Shown here: positions 35,674-43,441 of the stretch, one piece after another
How the letters are laid out: each line of letters opens with the position of its first letter
Numbering within the stretch: the first letter of the stretch is position 1
NCBI RefSeq assembly: GCF_013112485.1
Contig: NZ_JABFHG010000023.1
Span: forward strand, 1-52,351
Direction: 5' to 3'
Origin: Roseicella sp. DB1501
Lineage (GTDB): Bacteria; Pseudomonadota; Alphaproteobacteria; Acetobacterales; Acetobacteraceae
DNA: 52,351 bases
Program-made: the position numbers and the translations under genes
Notes under the pieces: generated by a model
What the model was told of the DNA's origin: nothing
What the model saw: only the letters and a program-made list of their open reading frames with translations
Database searches by the model: none

Positions 35674-36641
35674 AGCCCGAGCTTGGTGACCGGGCTCTCG
35701 CTCAGCAGCCTGGCACGCCGCACATAGCCGCGCATGGTCCGCAGGTCGCGGTGGCGGGTGTGGTCCATGATCTCCTCATCCCGCGCTCCCTGCCGGTAGG
35801 CCTCGGTGATAAAGCCCGCCCTGAGCCCGTGCGGCGACAGCCGCTCCTGGCCGGAGACGGCGAGGCCGGCCATGCTGGCGCGGCGCAGCAGGATCTGGCG
35901 CACCGCGTCGGGGTGCAGCCCGGCGGCCTCGACCTCGCCCCAGCGGCTTACCTTGCGGAACACCGGGCCGTACTGGCAGCCGCTCGCCTGCAGCCAGGCC
36001 TCGAGGGCGCGCACCGGGCAGGTCTCGGGCTTGCGGCCGCGCGGGATGCCGATCTCCGCCCCCTGCCCCGCCGCGTCGGTCTTGCTGCGCGGGATCAGCA
36101 GCCGCAGGCCGTCCGCGGTGACGGTCAGGTGCTCGCGGTCGATCGCCACCAGCTCGGCCCGGCGCAGCGCCCCGGCATAGCCGAGCAGCAGCAGGGCGCG
36201 GTCGCGCAGGTCGGCGAGGCCGCTGTTGCGGCAGGTGGCGACGAGCGCCTTGATCTCGGCTGTGGTCAGCGCCGCGGCGCGGCGGGCCGGGCGGCCGTGC
36301 TGGCGGTGGATGCCGCGCAGCGTGTGGTGGATCACCGGGTGGCCGGCCGAGAAGGCATGCCCGGCCAGGCGGTGGTACTGGCCGATGGCGGAGAGGCGCT
36401 TGGCGAGGCTGGCGCGGCTGTGGGTGGTGGCGAGGCTGGCGAGGTGGTCGGCGACCGTCGCCGGTGTGGCGGGCAGCGCCTGGCGGCCGGCGAGGGCGCA
36501 CCAGTCACGGAAGGCCTGCCAGCCGCTCTGGTAGGCGCGCAGCGTCGCCGGCGCCAGCGAGGCCCGGGCATAGGCCTCGGCGGGGCGCGCGACCGGCTGC
36601 GGTGAGGTCAACGCGGGTGGGACAGCAGGAGCATCGGGCAC
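35670..36641 (-). CDS. Tyrosine recombinase (XerC/D-like)
   Basis: About 323 residues from a GTG at 36641; a GTG at 36701 would add 20 residues but lies inside an inverted repeat. N-terminal SAM-like core-binding domain (TLRAYQSGWQAFRDWC, THSRASLAKRLSAIGQYHRL). Catalytic set complete (numbered from 36701): Arg180 (GALRRAEL), Lys207 (PRSKTD), His291 and Arg294 (SPHGLRAG), His314/317 and Tyr326 (RGYVRR). First gene of the recombinase/unknown/ScpA operon. Cut-and-join on a plasmid dimer site is a reasonable role. Confidence 0.85.
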   Translation of the reverse strand: MPDAPAVPPALTSPQPVARPAEAYARASLAPATLRAYQSGWQAFRDWCALAGRQALPATPATVADHLASLATTHSRASLAKRLSAIGQYHRLAGHAFSAGHPVIHHTLRGIHRQHGRPARRAAALTTAEIKALVATCRNSGLADLRDRALLLLGYAGALRRAELVAIDREHLTVTADGLRLLIPRSKTDAAGQGAEIGIPRGRKPETCPVRALEAWLQASGCQYGPVFRKVSRWGEVEAAGLHPDAVRQILLRRASMAGLAVSGQERLSPHGLRAGFITEAYRQGARDEEIMDHTRHRDLRTMRGYVRRARLLSESPVTKLGL

Positions 36642-36694
36642 GGCCGGATTCCAGCAGCTTGCCGGCGGCCGGGCAAGGATTATGGCGTATCCTG

Positions 36695-36728
36695 CTAACA
36701 CGCGGGAAAGGCCAAGAACGCGTGTTAG
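36695..36728. repeat. Inverted repeat upstream of the recombinase, candidate binding or crossover site
   Basis: CTAACACGCG at 36695-36704 and CGCGTGTTAG at 36719-36728, perfect 10-bp arms with a 14-base spacer, just upstream of the preferred recombinase start. Tyrosine recombinases bind inverted arms of about 10-13 bp, but their crossover spacers are usually 6-8 bp, so an operator is an equal possibility. Confidence 0.55.
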
Positions 36729-36834
36729 ACGCGGCAGACCGATCGCGCCGTGCTGTTAAGGAAGGATGGTGATGGAGCCTGTTCCAGCACCCGACAGGCC
36801 GAGCAGTCTGATGCACGCTTGGACGCTGGTGGCG

Positions 36835-37134
36835 CTAGAGCTTGACGATGGCCGGGCGGGAAGGGTGCAGCGTGATGCCAGCCTCGCTCAAGCTTACTGG
36901 TGCCTCTGATCCGCGCACGCTCCTCCGTCGTGGCGCCAGATCGTTGACCCCCGTCGCGCTCAGATTGCCGGACCCACTTCCGCAGCGTCTCCGCCGTGCA
37001 GCCGATCTTGGCCGCAACCGAGACCATCGCCCCCCACTGCGAGGGGGTGCTCGCCCTGGTACTCCAGCATCAGGCGAACCGCCCGTTCCCGAACCTCAGG
37101 CGAGAAACTCGCCGCTGTCCTTCTCCCGCTCATG
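36835..37134 (-). pseudogene. IS3-family OrfA remnant, frameshifted
   Basis: From the ATG at 37134 the minus strand reads MSGRRTAASFSPEVRERAVR and LMLEYQGEHP, then an extra C in a C run shifts the frame; the next frame resumes with MVSVAAKIGCTAETLRKWVRQ. These are the HTH of IS3-type OrfA. The match ends after RARIRGT and OrfB is missing. The stretch from 36729 to about 36835 holds nothing recognised. Confidence 0.75.
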
Positions 37135-37167
37135 GCGCCATCCTCTCAAGGGTGTATGCATCATAGC

Positions 37168-37189
37168 TTGTTAGTTATCATGTTAACAA
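37168..37189. promoter_or_regulatory. Candidate par operator / centromere motif upstream of parA
   Basis: TTGTTA at 37168 and TAACAA ending at 37189 form an inverted repeat in an AT-rich patch 75 bases before parA. Its core, GTTATCATGTTAAC at 37174-37187, is the complement of GTTAACATGATAAC; a 13/14 match, GTTAACAAGATAAC, occurs at 37954-37967 inside the 3' end of parA. RHH partition partners bind such repeats. Role inferred. Confidence 0.5.
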
Positions 37190-37263
37190 AACACATAGGT
37201 TGATGATTAATCGGCGTTCGTGTAGCCTTGCCGTGGGTTTGGCTTTGGGGAAAGCATGCCTTT

Positions 37264-38022
37264 ATGAAGGTCATAGTGTGTGCGAGCCGCAAAGGCGGCT
37301 CGGGAAAGACAGTGTCGGCCCGCCATCTCGCCGTTGCCGCATTGAAGGGTGGGGTTGGCCGGGTCGCCGCAGTAGACCTTGATCCCATGCGGGGCCTTAC
37401 TCGCTGGTGGCAGCGGCGGCCAGAGGATGGGCTGGAACTGGTGCAGCTCGCACCGCCGAACCTTCCGTCGACCACACATGAGGATCGCCAAGCCGTGGCA
37501 CTCGCCGCCGCTGAGGCGCTGGAGCGCGCCGTCCCGGCGCTGCGAGCGCAGGGGTTCGGCCTGCTGATCGTCGACACGCCGCCGGCGGCGGACCAAATTG
37601 TGAGGCTCGCCGTCGCGGCGGCCGATCTTGTGCTGGTGCCCGTGCGTCCGAGCCCAGACGACCTGGACGCGGTGGGGGAAACCGCAGATCTCGTGACCGC
37701 CGCGGGGTGCCCCATGGTTTTCGTAGTCAACAGCGCCACCAAGAAAGCACGCCTCACGGGCGACGCCGCAATCGCGCTCTCGCAACACGGAACCGTCGCG
37801 CCTGCGATCCTTCACCGCTCAGACGCCTACGCCGCCAGTGCCTTGGATGGCTTGACCGTTCAGGAGGCTGACCCGCGTGGCGCTCCCGCCCACGAGGTCG
37901 CCGCGCTCTGGCATTACGTCGCCAAGCGGGCAGGAGTGCTAGCACGCGAGCCAGTTAACAAGATAACAGGATCGCCAGAACTCAAGGTCGTCGGTGGGCG
38001 CGCTCGGGGGAAGGCTGGATGA
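37264..38022 (+). CDS. parA: ParA-family partition ATPase
   Basis: 252 residues from the ATG at 37264. Deviant Walker A KGGSGKTVSARHLA (residues 10-23), AAVDLDPMRGLTRWW (Walker A' Asp), and Walker B FGLLIVDTPPA. No N-terminal HTH, so it is a short, type Ib ParA, which normally relies on a small RHH partner as its DNA-binding repressor. Such a gene follows with a 4-base overlap. It drives plasmid segregation on the nucleoid. Near its 3' end the codons for VNKITG are unusually AT-rich and contain a repeat of the upstream motif. Confidence 0.88.
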   Translation: MKVIVCASRKGGSGKTVSARHLAVAALKGGVGRVAAVDLDPMRGLTRWWQRRPEDGLELVQLAPPNLPSTTHEDRQAVALAAAEALERAVPALRAQGFGLLIVDTPPAADQIVRLAVAAADLVLVPVRPSPDDLDAVGETADLVTAAGCPMVFVVNSATKKARLTGDAAIALSQHGTVAPAILHRSDAYAASALDGLTVQEADPRGAPAHEVAALWHYVAKRAGVLAREPVNKITGSPELKVVGGRARGKAG

Positions 38023-38465
38023 CGAAGCAACCCACTCGCTTGGCGGATTTTGAGATCCCGCGCGAGCAGACCGTCAAGCCTGCTAGCGGGAGCGCCGCAA
38101 AGCAGGACGGTGGGGAACCCGCCAAGCCCGCCTTCTTGCAGCACGCCGCTGAAGTCCGCGGGCAGGTGCAGATGCCGACCGCACCGGCGGCCGTCCCTCC
38201 CGCCGCGGAGCCAGAGGCCTCGCGGCCGGCTGTGCAGGCCGAGGCGCCTATCCCCGTTCCGGCCCCGCCGCCAGCCCTTCCGGCCGCGGTGCAGGTGCCG
38301 CAGCCGATGCCGCGCCCGGTCGAGGAGCCCCGGCGGCAGATCGGCGCCCGGGTGCGGGTCGGCCTCGCCGAGAGGCTGCGCACGTACATGTTCGTCTCGC
38401 GCGAGAGCCAGCAAGACGCTGTAGAGGCGGCGCTTGACGCGTACCTTTCTTCGAAGGGATTCTAG
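38019..38465 (+). CDS. Ribbon-helix-helix partition partner (ParG/ParB-like)
   Basis: 148 residues, start overlapping parA by ATGA. N-terminal and middle parts are disordered and rich in Pro and Ala (about 40-105). The C-terminal 45 residues, RRQIGARVRVGLAERLRTYM then ESQQDAVEAALDAYLSSKG, have the pattern strand-helix-helix of RHH proteins. Position and architecture fit the DNA-binding partner of a type Ib ParA. Unusually the RHH is at the C-terminus of a long disordered tail, like ParG but longer. Confidence 0.72.
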   Translation: MTKQPTRLADFEIPREQTVKPASGSAAKQDGGEPAKPAFLQHAAEVRGQVQMPTAPAAVPPAAEPEASRPAVQAEAPIPVPAPPPALPAAVQVPQPMPRPVEEPRRQIGARVRVGLAERLRTYMFVSRESQQDAVEAALDAYLSSKGF

Positions 38466-38484
38466 CCGTCCGAGGCGCCAGATT

Positions 38485-38613
38485 TGCGACCCTTGCCGAC
38501 CGCGGGTCTCAAGAAGGAGTTGTGATCCTTCCCGACCGCCGGCCGCCAGGGCAAATTGTGACCCCTCCGGTTTGCGAACCCTTGGATGGGGTGAAATGTG
38601 ATTCTTGCCGACC
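38485..38613 (+). repeat. Iteron array, downstream side of rep
   Basis: Three clear 17-bp copies of the unit TGTGACCCTTGCCGACC lie at 38485-38501 (TGCGACCC...), 38521-38537 (TGTGATCCTTCCCGACC) and 38597-38613 (TGTGATTCTTGCCGACC). A half-conserved copy begins at 38557 (TGTGACCCCTCCGG). Starts are 36, 36 and 40 bases apart. All face the same way and the last ends at the base before the rep stop codon. The same unit occurs upstream of rep. Confidence 0.8.
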
Positions 38614-39654
38614 TCAGCTCTCGATGGGCAGGGGAGACGGGGCAAGGAGAAGCCCGCGGTCCGTCACGGTGACCCGTGCGGCCCGGTAGGCCGCCAGCGC
38701 GAGCGCCAGCGGCTCCGGGAACTCTCCCTTGAAAGACTTTAGGCTTTTGAATTCGCGCCCGAACTGCCGCCAGAGCGCTGGCCAGGGCACCAGCACCTCG
38801 TCCTCCAGCGCATGCAGCCGGAAGGCCAGCCACAGGTAGGTGTCGATGGCGCGGGGCGACGTCTGTATGTCGCGCAGCGCCGCGCGGTCGACGAGAACCG
38901 GGTGACGCCGGAGCTCGTGGTAGAACGCCTCCGAGAGGACGACGCGCTCAATCCAGCGGGCGTGCCTCTTGGTTCGGGGATCCTCGCCGCCCGTGTAGGC
39001 GAAGGCTTCCACCAGTCGCTCATTCACGACGACGGCCGCACGGTCCGTGCCGAACCTGAAGTCAATGGTGCAGGTGGCGAGCCGTTCGAGCTGCTCGGCG
39101 AGCTTGCGGGCCACCGGGCCGCCCCGACTCATGCCAAGCCTGCTAAGGAGCGCGTTCGGGTTCTTCCCGAGCACGATTTCCCGGCCGCCCTTCTCATAAG
39201 CCTCTGATTGCCAGTCGATCAGCAGGAGTCGGGCGAGGGTGCCGGAGGGCACCGCGAGCTGCTCCCGTGCGTCGTCGTCGCGGATGCGAGCGCCGGGGCG
39301 AACGAGCAGCTGCGCGTAGTCTGTCTTGATGAGCCAGTCCTCACCTGCGGGACGGTCGCGGTGTGGCAGCCCGGCGAGGCACCAGGCGCTGTAGCTGTAG
39401 CCGACCTCGGCGCCCCCCTCGACCTCACGGGTCATCGCGGAGGAGGCGGCGTCCACCACGCGGCGCCCGGTGCGCCCAGCGAGGGCGTCGAGTAGGGACG
39501 GGGGGTCTTCAGGTCCGCGGGAGAGGACGGCAGACTGCGCGTGAGCCAGGGCGCCGGAGCCGCCCTTCTCAGCGACCAGAGCGTGGATGCTGAAGAAGAG
39601 GTCAGCCTGAGCTGCCGTCTGCTTCTTCCTTCCTAAGCCTGCTTTCGATTCCAT
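38614..39654 (-). CDS. repA: Plasmid replication initiator RepA
   Basis: 346 residues from the ATG at 39654. Blocks AQADLFFSIHALVAEKGG, WLIKTDYAQLLVRPGARI, GTLARLLLIDWQSEAY and GGPVARKLAEQLERLATCTI plus RAIDTYLWLAFRLHAL and LWRQFGREFKSLKSFKGEF match RepA_C-type (TrfA-like) initiators with paired winged helices that bind iterons. Iterons lie on both sides, in keeping with this role. Convergent with the par genes. It likely defines a plasmid or chromid replicon. Confidence 0.85.
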   Translation of the reverse strand: MESKAGLGRKKQTAAQADLFFSIHALVAEKGGSGALAHAQSAVLSRGPEDPPSLLDALAGRTGRRVVDAASSAMTREVEGGAEVGYSYSAWCLAGLPHRDRPAGEDWLIKTDYAQLLVRPGARIRDDDAREQLAVPSGTLARLLLIDWQSEAYEKGGREIVLGKNPNALLSRLGMSRGGPVARKLAEQLERLATCTIDFRFGTDRAAVVVNERLVEAFAYTGGEDPRTKRHARWIERVVLSEAFYHELRRHPVLVDRAALRDIQTSPRAIDTYLWLAFRLHALEDEVLVPWPALWRQFGREFKSLKSFKGEFPEPLALALAAYRAARVTVTDRGLLLAPSPLPIES

Positions 39655-39701
39655 CGAGCACCGTCACAAGGAACCTGCCCTGGCGGACCCTTTTGAGTCG
39701 A

Positions 39702-39945
39702 TGTGTCTCTTGCCGACCGGGTGATGTGTCCGCTGCCGACCGCACAATAAGAAAGAGATTATCTATTGGGTTATTGTAGTGGTCGGCAGCGGACACAGGG
39801 ATAACTCTGCAAGCCTCTGTAATCGCGCATCGTTTTCGTAGAGATCGTCGCCGTCGGTCGGCAACGGACACACGCGGCGGCCACGTTCAGGAGGGTCGGC
39901 AAGGGTCACAAGTCGCCCTCCGGCGCACGGTCGGCAAGGATCACA
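39702..39945. repeat. Iteron array upstream of rep, candidate origin
   Basis: Six copies of the 17-bp unit: TGTGTCTCTTGCCGACC at 39702-39718, TGTGTCCGCTGCCGACC at 39725-39741, then on the opposite strand GGTCGGCAGCGGACACA at 39781-39797, GGTCGGCAACGGACACA at 39856-39872, GGTCGGCAAGGGTCACA at 39894-39910 and GGTCGGCAAGGATCACA at 39929-39945. The second and third are perfect inverse copies flanking an AT-rich segment. Two sequence classes are visible: GGACACA and GGRTCACA. RepA binding, replication start and copy-number control are inferred. Confidence 0.82.
39742..39780. other. AT-rich segment, candidate DNA unwinding element
   Basis: These 39 bases between two perfectly inverted iterons are only 12 G/C (about 31 percent), against a very GC-rich background. 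ACAATAA near 39745 and TTATTGT near 39771 form an inner inverted repeat. It lies 88 bases before the rep start. Melting site is inferred from composition and position. No clear DnaA box was seen. Confidence 0.6.
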
Positions 39946-40131
39946 TCTGGCGACTCGGCGGGCGACTCGGTCAGCGGCGCCGTCGGCAGTGCGACAGAGT
40001 GCGCGTAGCAGGCCGAGCTTGTAGGTGGACTGCTTCTGATCATTGAGGATGACGTATCGCAGCAGTGGTAGGGCGCCGGTGCCATTGTCCGGCAGCGGCG
40101 TAAGGCGGAACCTGACTGGACCGAGGTGCAC
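39936..40131 (-). pseudogene. Fragment of an unidentified protein family (copy A)
   Basis: Minus strand: LPLLRYVILNDQKQSTYKLG then LLRALCRTADGAADRV. A second, decayed version (LPLIWLIILNNQDQSTCKVG, LSRALCRAADSAAG) occurs on the plus strand at 49.8 kb. The pattern resembles a family of large bacterial proteins sometimes annotated with HNH nuclease domains, but only about 60 codons remain. It ends inside the iteron region, so the origin may have been joined to it by recombination. Confidence 0.5.
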
Positions 40132-40214
40132 CGGGAACTGCGCCGGCCCGGCGTGACGCTGATGCTGCTGTCCTCGCCAGCCGGAGGGATATCCGGCCCT
40201 GCCGGAGCAGGCGC

Positions 40215-40325
40215 GTCCGCCTCCAACTCCTCCAACGCCAGCTGGAGCTGGTCGGCCTCGCGGGAGAGCCGCTCGGAGGAGTGGCCGAACTGCAGCCGCC
40301 TCGACGAGCTCATGCTCTGGTGCTG
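40215..40325 (-). pseudogene. IS66 TnpC N-terminal remnant
   Basis: Minus strand: SSRRLQFGHSSERLSREADQ then LQLALEELEADA. This is the coiled segment that opens IS66 TnpC (RRMQFGRSSEKLDREIEQLE). The zinc finger and DDE domain are missing. The bases from 40340 to 40434 hold nothing recognised. Confidence 0.65.
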
Positions 40326-40434
40326 GGCCACACCGGCCACGCGCTGAACATCAAGCTAAAACGACAAGGACCTCGGCACGCCGCTTACGCCTGTTCTCGG
40401 GTTTCACGACGAGCATGACGCCGAAGAAGGCCGC

Positions 40435-40902
40435 CTAGCCGACCACCCAACGCTCGGCGCGGATTACCTCCAGCAGGCTCATGGTGCGCACGCCCAGGGC
40501 GCTGCACACGTCCGGGATGTTCGGCCGGTTGGTGTTGCCAGTTGGCTTTTCCTCGGTGAGGATCGGCAGGCCTTCAACCTTAGCAAGGGCGATCACGAAG
40601 GGATCGGCCGAGGTGCGTAGCTTCCGTTCGCCGACAAGGCGAGGGAAGCGGGCCAGCACCTGCGCCGCCTCGATCTGGATCGGCTCGGCCAGCTCGCGGA
40701 ACATGCTGCCCCGGACCTTCAGCCAGGCGTGCAACTCGTCCGAGCGCTTCCCCGTCTCGCGCAGCACCTCATCGGGCGACACCAGGCAGCCCTCCGCGAT
40801 AAAGGCGTCAAGACGCTCCCAAAAGCGGGGGAAGTTCTCTATCGGATACCGTTCCTGCCAGGCGGCAATGAGGGCGCTTGTATCAACACAGTAAACCGTC
40901 AT
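40435..40902 (-). CDS. DUF4411 PIN-domain protein, putative toxin
   Basis: 155 residues. Opening MTVYCVDTSALIAAWQERYP gives the first PIN Asp; conserved acids follow in LVSPDEVLRETGKRSDELH and SADPFVIALAK, and LPILTEEKPTGNTNRPNIPD is the DUF4411 signature. PIN domains are metal-dependent RNases. The gene lies 8 bases after an ImmA/IrrE-HTH gene; this pairing is a known toxin-antitoxin-like arrangement. It may help keep the plasmid. Confidence 0.82.
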   Translation of the reverse strand: MTVYCVDTSALIAAWQERYPIENFPRFWERLDAFIAEGCLVSPDEVLRETGKRSDELHAWLKVRGSMFRELAEPIQIEAAQVLARFPRLVGERKLRTSADPFVIALAKVEGLPILTEEKPTGNTNRPNIPDVCSALGVRTMSLLEVIRAERWVVG

Positions 40903-40910
40903 TCAGGCCC

Positions 40911-42125
40911 TCACTCTGCCGACTGAAACGCAGCGCGCTCCAGCTCGGGGATGTGCTTGACCTTCGCCCCCAAGTAGCTTGACACGTCGTTGAGTGTGAT
41001 CCGCTGGTCGTAGTAGCTGCGCAGGACTAGACGCGTGAAGCCGCGGCCGTTCCAGCTCATCAGCATGATCGGCCGCTTGATCGGGATCGACTTCTTCTCC
41101 TTCGCCTGGTCCTCGGCGCGTTGCCGATATTCATCGAGGAAGCGCTGCCGCTGCTGGCGGTAGTAGTCCCAGCTCGCCCGGCCGATGGTCACAAAGCGGA
41201 TCAGCAGCGCTTCGCGGCTGACGCCGATTGCGCGGGCGATGGTACGCAGCTCCTCGTCATCCCAGGCGCGCAGCCCGTTTGGCGCGACCTCCTCGAAGCT
41301 GAACAGCAGGCTGAGGGGCATCAGGGCCGCAGCCGCGACCTCATCGCAGAACCGCTCGATGCGGCGCTCCTCGGCGCTCAGGCTTGGCTCGACGGTGGCC
41401 CCGTTCGAGATGGCGCTTTCGCCGAGCAGGATATGCACCAGCTCGTGCAGCAGCGTGAAGGCCCGGCCGCCCTGGCTGTAGTCCTTGCCGTTGACGACGA
41501 TCACCGGCAGCTCGGGCTTGGCGATGGCGAAGCCGCGCATCTCGGCCAGCTCGACGCTGCGGTGCGGGCCGCTGACGACGAACACCAGCACATCGCGCTC
41601 TTCAAGGCGACGACGCCAGAAATCAAAGGCGCGGTCCTGCCTGGCCCACTGCTTCTGGTCCTCGTCGCTGACCTCAAGAAACTCGCGGATGCGCCGCCCG
41701 ACGGCCTCCGGGTCGTCTCTCAGGCTCGCCTTCAAGCCGAAGGGCTGCGGCGTGCCATTGAGATCCTCGAACAGCTCCAGCGCCAGCTCGCGCCGCTCGT
41801 AGGCCGAGCGGATCTGATAGGCGAGGTGGGCCGAAAGCGTCTCGTCCGGCTGCACCTTGTCCACGTCGGGCAGTCGCCGGAAGTCGCGCAGCGGTGCGAA
41901 ATCCATCGGCGGCTCCGGCAGGTAGAACACCGCCAGCGGGAACTGATATTTCGCAGCCAGATTGCGCAGCTGGCCGAGCGTCGGCGCATCCTCGCCAGCC
42001 TCCCAGGCCTGCAATCGCTCCACGGTGACGTTCGCCGCCTTCGCCGCGTCCTCCAGCTTCACCTTCGCCCGGCCACGCGCCCAGCGCAGCAGCTCCGGCT
42101 TCACATGCGCCTTGATCGCCGTCAT
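40911..42125 (-). CDS. XRE-HTH / ImmA-IrrE metallopeptidase, putative antitoxin
   Basis: 404 residues from the ATG at 42125. N-terminal XRE-type HTH (LEDAAKAANVTVERLQAWEA), then an ImmA/IrrE zinc peptidase domain with HELVH at 227-231 (LLHELVHILLGES) and a downstream acidic ERFCDEVAAAALMP helix. Partner of the DUF4411 PIN gene. Start overlaps the resolvase stop (ATGA). It probably regulates the unit and cleaves a repressor or protects against the partner. Confidence 0.83.
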   Translation of the reverse strand: MTAIKAHVKPELLRWARGRAKVKLEDAAKAANVTVERLQAWEAGEDAPTLGQLRNLAAKYQFPLAVFYLPEPPMDFAPLRDFRRLPDVDKVQPDETLSAHLAYQIRSAYERRELALELFEDLNGTPQPFGLKASLRDDPEAVGRRIREFLEVSDEDQKQWARQDRAFDFWRRRLEERDVLVFVVSGPHRSVELAEMRGFAIAKPELPVIVVNGKDYSQGGRAFTLLHELVHILLGESAISNGATVEPSLSAEERRIERFCDEVAAAALMPLSLLFSFEEVAPNGLRAWDDEELRTIARAIGVSREALLIRFVTIGRASWDYYRQQRQRFLDEYRQRAEDQAKEKKSIPIKRPIMLMSWNGRGFTRLVLRSYYDQRITLNDVSSYLGAKVKHIPELERAAFQSAE

Positions 42126-42745
42126 CGCACACCTGCCACCATCGGGCGGCGCTCGGCGGCTTGGCGGCCTCGGACGGCTGGGGCAGGGGGCTTGGCCGCG
42201 CGCAGGGCGCGCCACAGCGTCGAGTGATCGACGCCCAGCAGCGCAGCCATACCGGCGGGGGTCTGCAATCCTTCCTCAATCACCTTACGGGCGTGTTCGA
42301 TCTGCTCCGGCGTCAGCTTGCGCGGCCGTCCGATATGCTTGCCCCGATGCTTCGCGGCGGCAATCCCGGCCACGACCCGCTCGCGGATCATCGAATGCTC
42401 GTACTCGGCGAGCGCCCCCATGAGGCGGAAGACCAGCTTGCCGCCGGGCGAGGTCGTGTCGATGGCCTCGGTCAACGAGATAAAGCCCACCTGGCGCTCG
42501 CCGAGCTGGTGCACCAGCTCGATGAGATGGCGCTGCGACCGACCCAGCCGGTCGAGCCGCCACACCACCAGCACATCGCCGGAGCCGAGGCGCGCCAGCG
42601 CCTTGTCGAGACCCGGCCGCTTCGTGGCTGTGCCCGAGACGCCGCTATCCTCGAACAGCAGTTCGCAACCGGCGCGGATCAGCGCGTCGTGCTGTAGGTC
42701 GAGCGACTGATCCCCCGTCGAGATGCGAGCATAACCGATTTTCAT
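42122..42745 (-). CDS. Serine resolvase/invertase
   Basis: 207 residues. Nucleophile Ser9 in GYARISTGDQ, LDLQHDALIRAGC, and VWRLDRLGRSQRHLIELV; long helix YEHSMIRERVVAGIAAAKHR; C-terminal HTH (TPAGMAALLGVDHSTLWRAL) after GRPRKLTPEQ. Typical Tn3-type resolvase size. The operon continues into the ImmA/DUF4411 pair. A repeat-rich upstream region fits a res site, so plasmid dimer resolution is likely. No Tn3 transposase is present. Confidence 0.87.
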   Translation of the reverse strand: MKIGYARISTGDQSLDLQHDALIRAGCELLFEDSGVSGTATKRPGLDKALARLGSGDVLVVWRLDRLGRSQRHLIELVHQLGERQVGFISLTEAIDTTSPGGKLVFRLMGALAEYEHSMIRERVVAGIAAAKHRGKHIGRPRKLTPEQIEHARKVIEEGLQTPAGMAALLGVDHSTLWRALRAAKPPAPAVRGRQAAERRPMVAGVR

Positions 42746-42846
42746 TGCAGAGATTATGCAATGGGGTTTTGCAAAAGTCGAGAATCAACGTTTTCAATGC
42801 TCTAGCATGCGATCTGCTACCATTGCAAAAGGTAGAGGTTTTGCAA
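42743..42846. promoter_or_regulatory. Candidate resolvase binding region (res)
   Basis: Three symmetrical elements built on TTGCA lie upstream of and over the resolvase start: CATTGCA/TGCAATG at 42743-42763 (7-base spacer), TTTTGCAAAA at 42767-42776, and TTGCAAAA/TTTTGCAA at 42823-42846 (8-base spacer). The stretch is much richer in A and T than its surroundings. Three sub-sites over about 100 bp resemble Tn3-type res, where resolvase also represses its own promoter. Confidence 0.6.
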
Positions 42847-42950
42847 AAAATCTTGAGGCTGGTCGGCTCGGCGCATAGATCGTCCAGCAGCACCCCGGCT
42901 TCGACGTAGTTGAAGCCGGGGTGCCTCGACGCATCGGGAGGCGCCAGAAA

Positions 42951-43355
42951 TCAGCGTCGGAGATAGGCCTTACCGAGGTGGTGCGTCCTGGCCGCACTCG
43001 ACGCGGGGCGAAGCAGCTTCGGCCAGTCCGTGCCACATCGCGTCCAGGCCTTACCCAAGGGCCGCTCGGCAGCTTGGCGGTGGAAGCCGTAGGCTGTGCC
43101 GCCAAGAATCAGCAGGCCGCTGACGGCATTAACCCAGCCACCCCAGCACCGGCGAGCGGCGTTCTGTGGCTCGTATCGCGCGTACTGCCGCCACAGAATC
43201 CACAATCTCGGCGTGATCATGCCAATACCGGCCAGGAGCTGGAGGAGGAGGTAGTCGCCACGCCGGGCCAGGACGATACCAAGCCCTAGGTAGAGCGCCG
43301 CCAATGCCCATTGCTTGGCAGGCGTAGTCTGACCCCACCCGGACAGGCGCAACAA
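42951..43355 (-). CDS. Hypothetical small membrane protein
   Basis: 134 residues from a TTG at 43355. Three hydrophobic segments can be seen: QWALAALYLGLGIVLA, YLLLQLLAGIGMITPRLWIL and WVNAVSGLLILGGTAYGF. C-terminal part is basic. No family recognised. The frame is open for its whole length and its codon use resembles neighbours, but TTG start and weak ribosome site leave doubt. Confidence 0.4.
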   Translation of the reverse strand: MLRLSGWGQTTPAKQWALAALYLGLGIVLARRGDYLLLQLLAGIGMITPRLWILWRQYARYEPQNAARRCWGGWVNAVSGLLILGGTAYGFHRQAAERPLGKAWTRCGTDWPKLLRPASSAARTHHLGKAYLRR

Positions 43356-43441
43356 AGGAGCAAAGCCTTATGTTTTCATAGGGTTATCCGATGAAATGGC
43401 GTATAATCAGCGCCAGGATAACCTGTTCGAGGAGCCTTCCG

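Noticed and set aside
38485-39945. The repeats around rep as a CRISPR array
   Set aside because: Units are 17 bp, variable, in both orientations and tied to an initiator gene; no cas genes.
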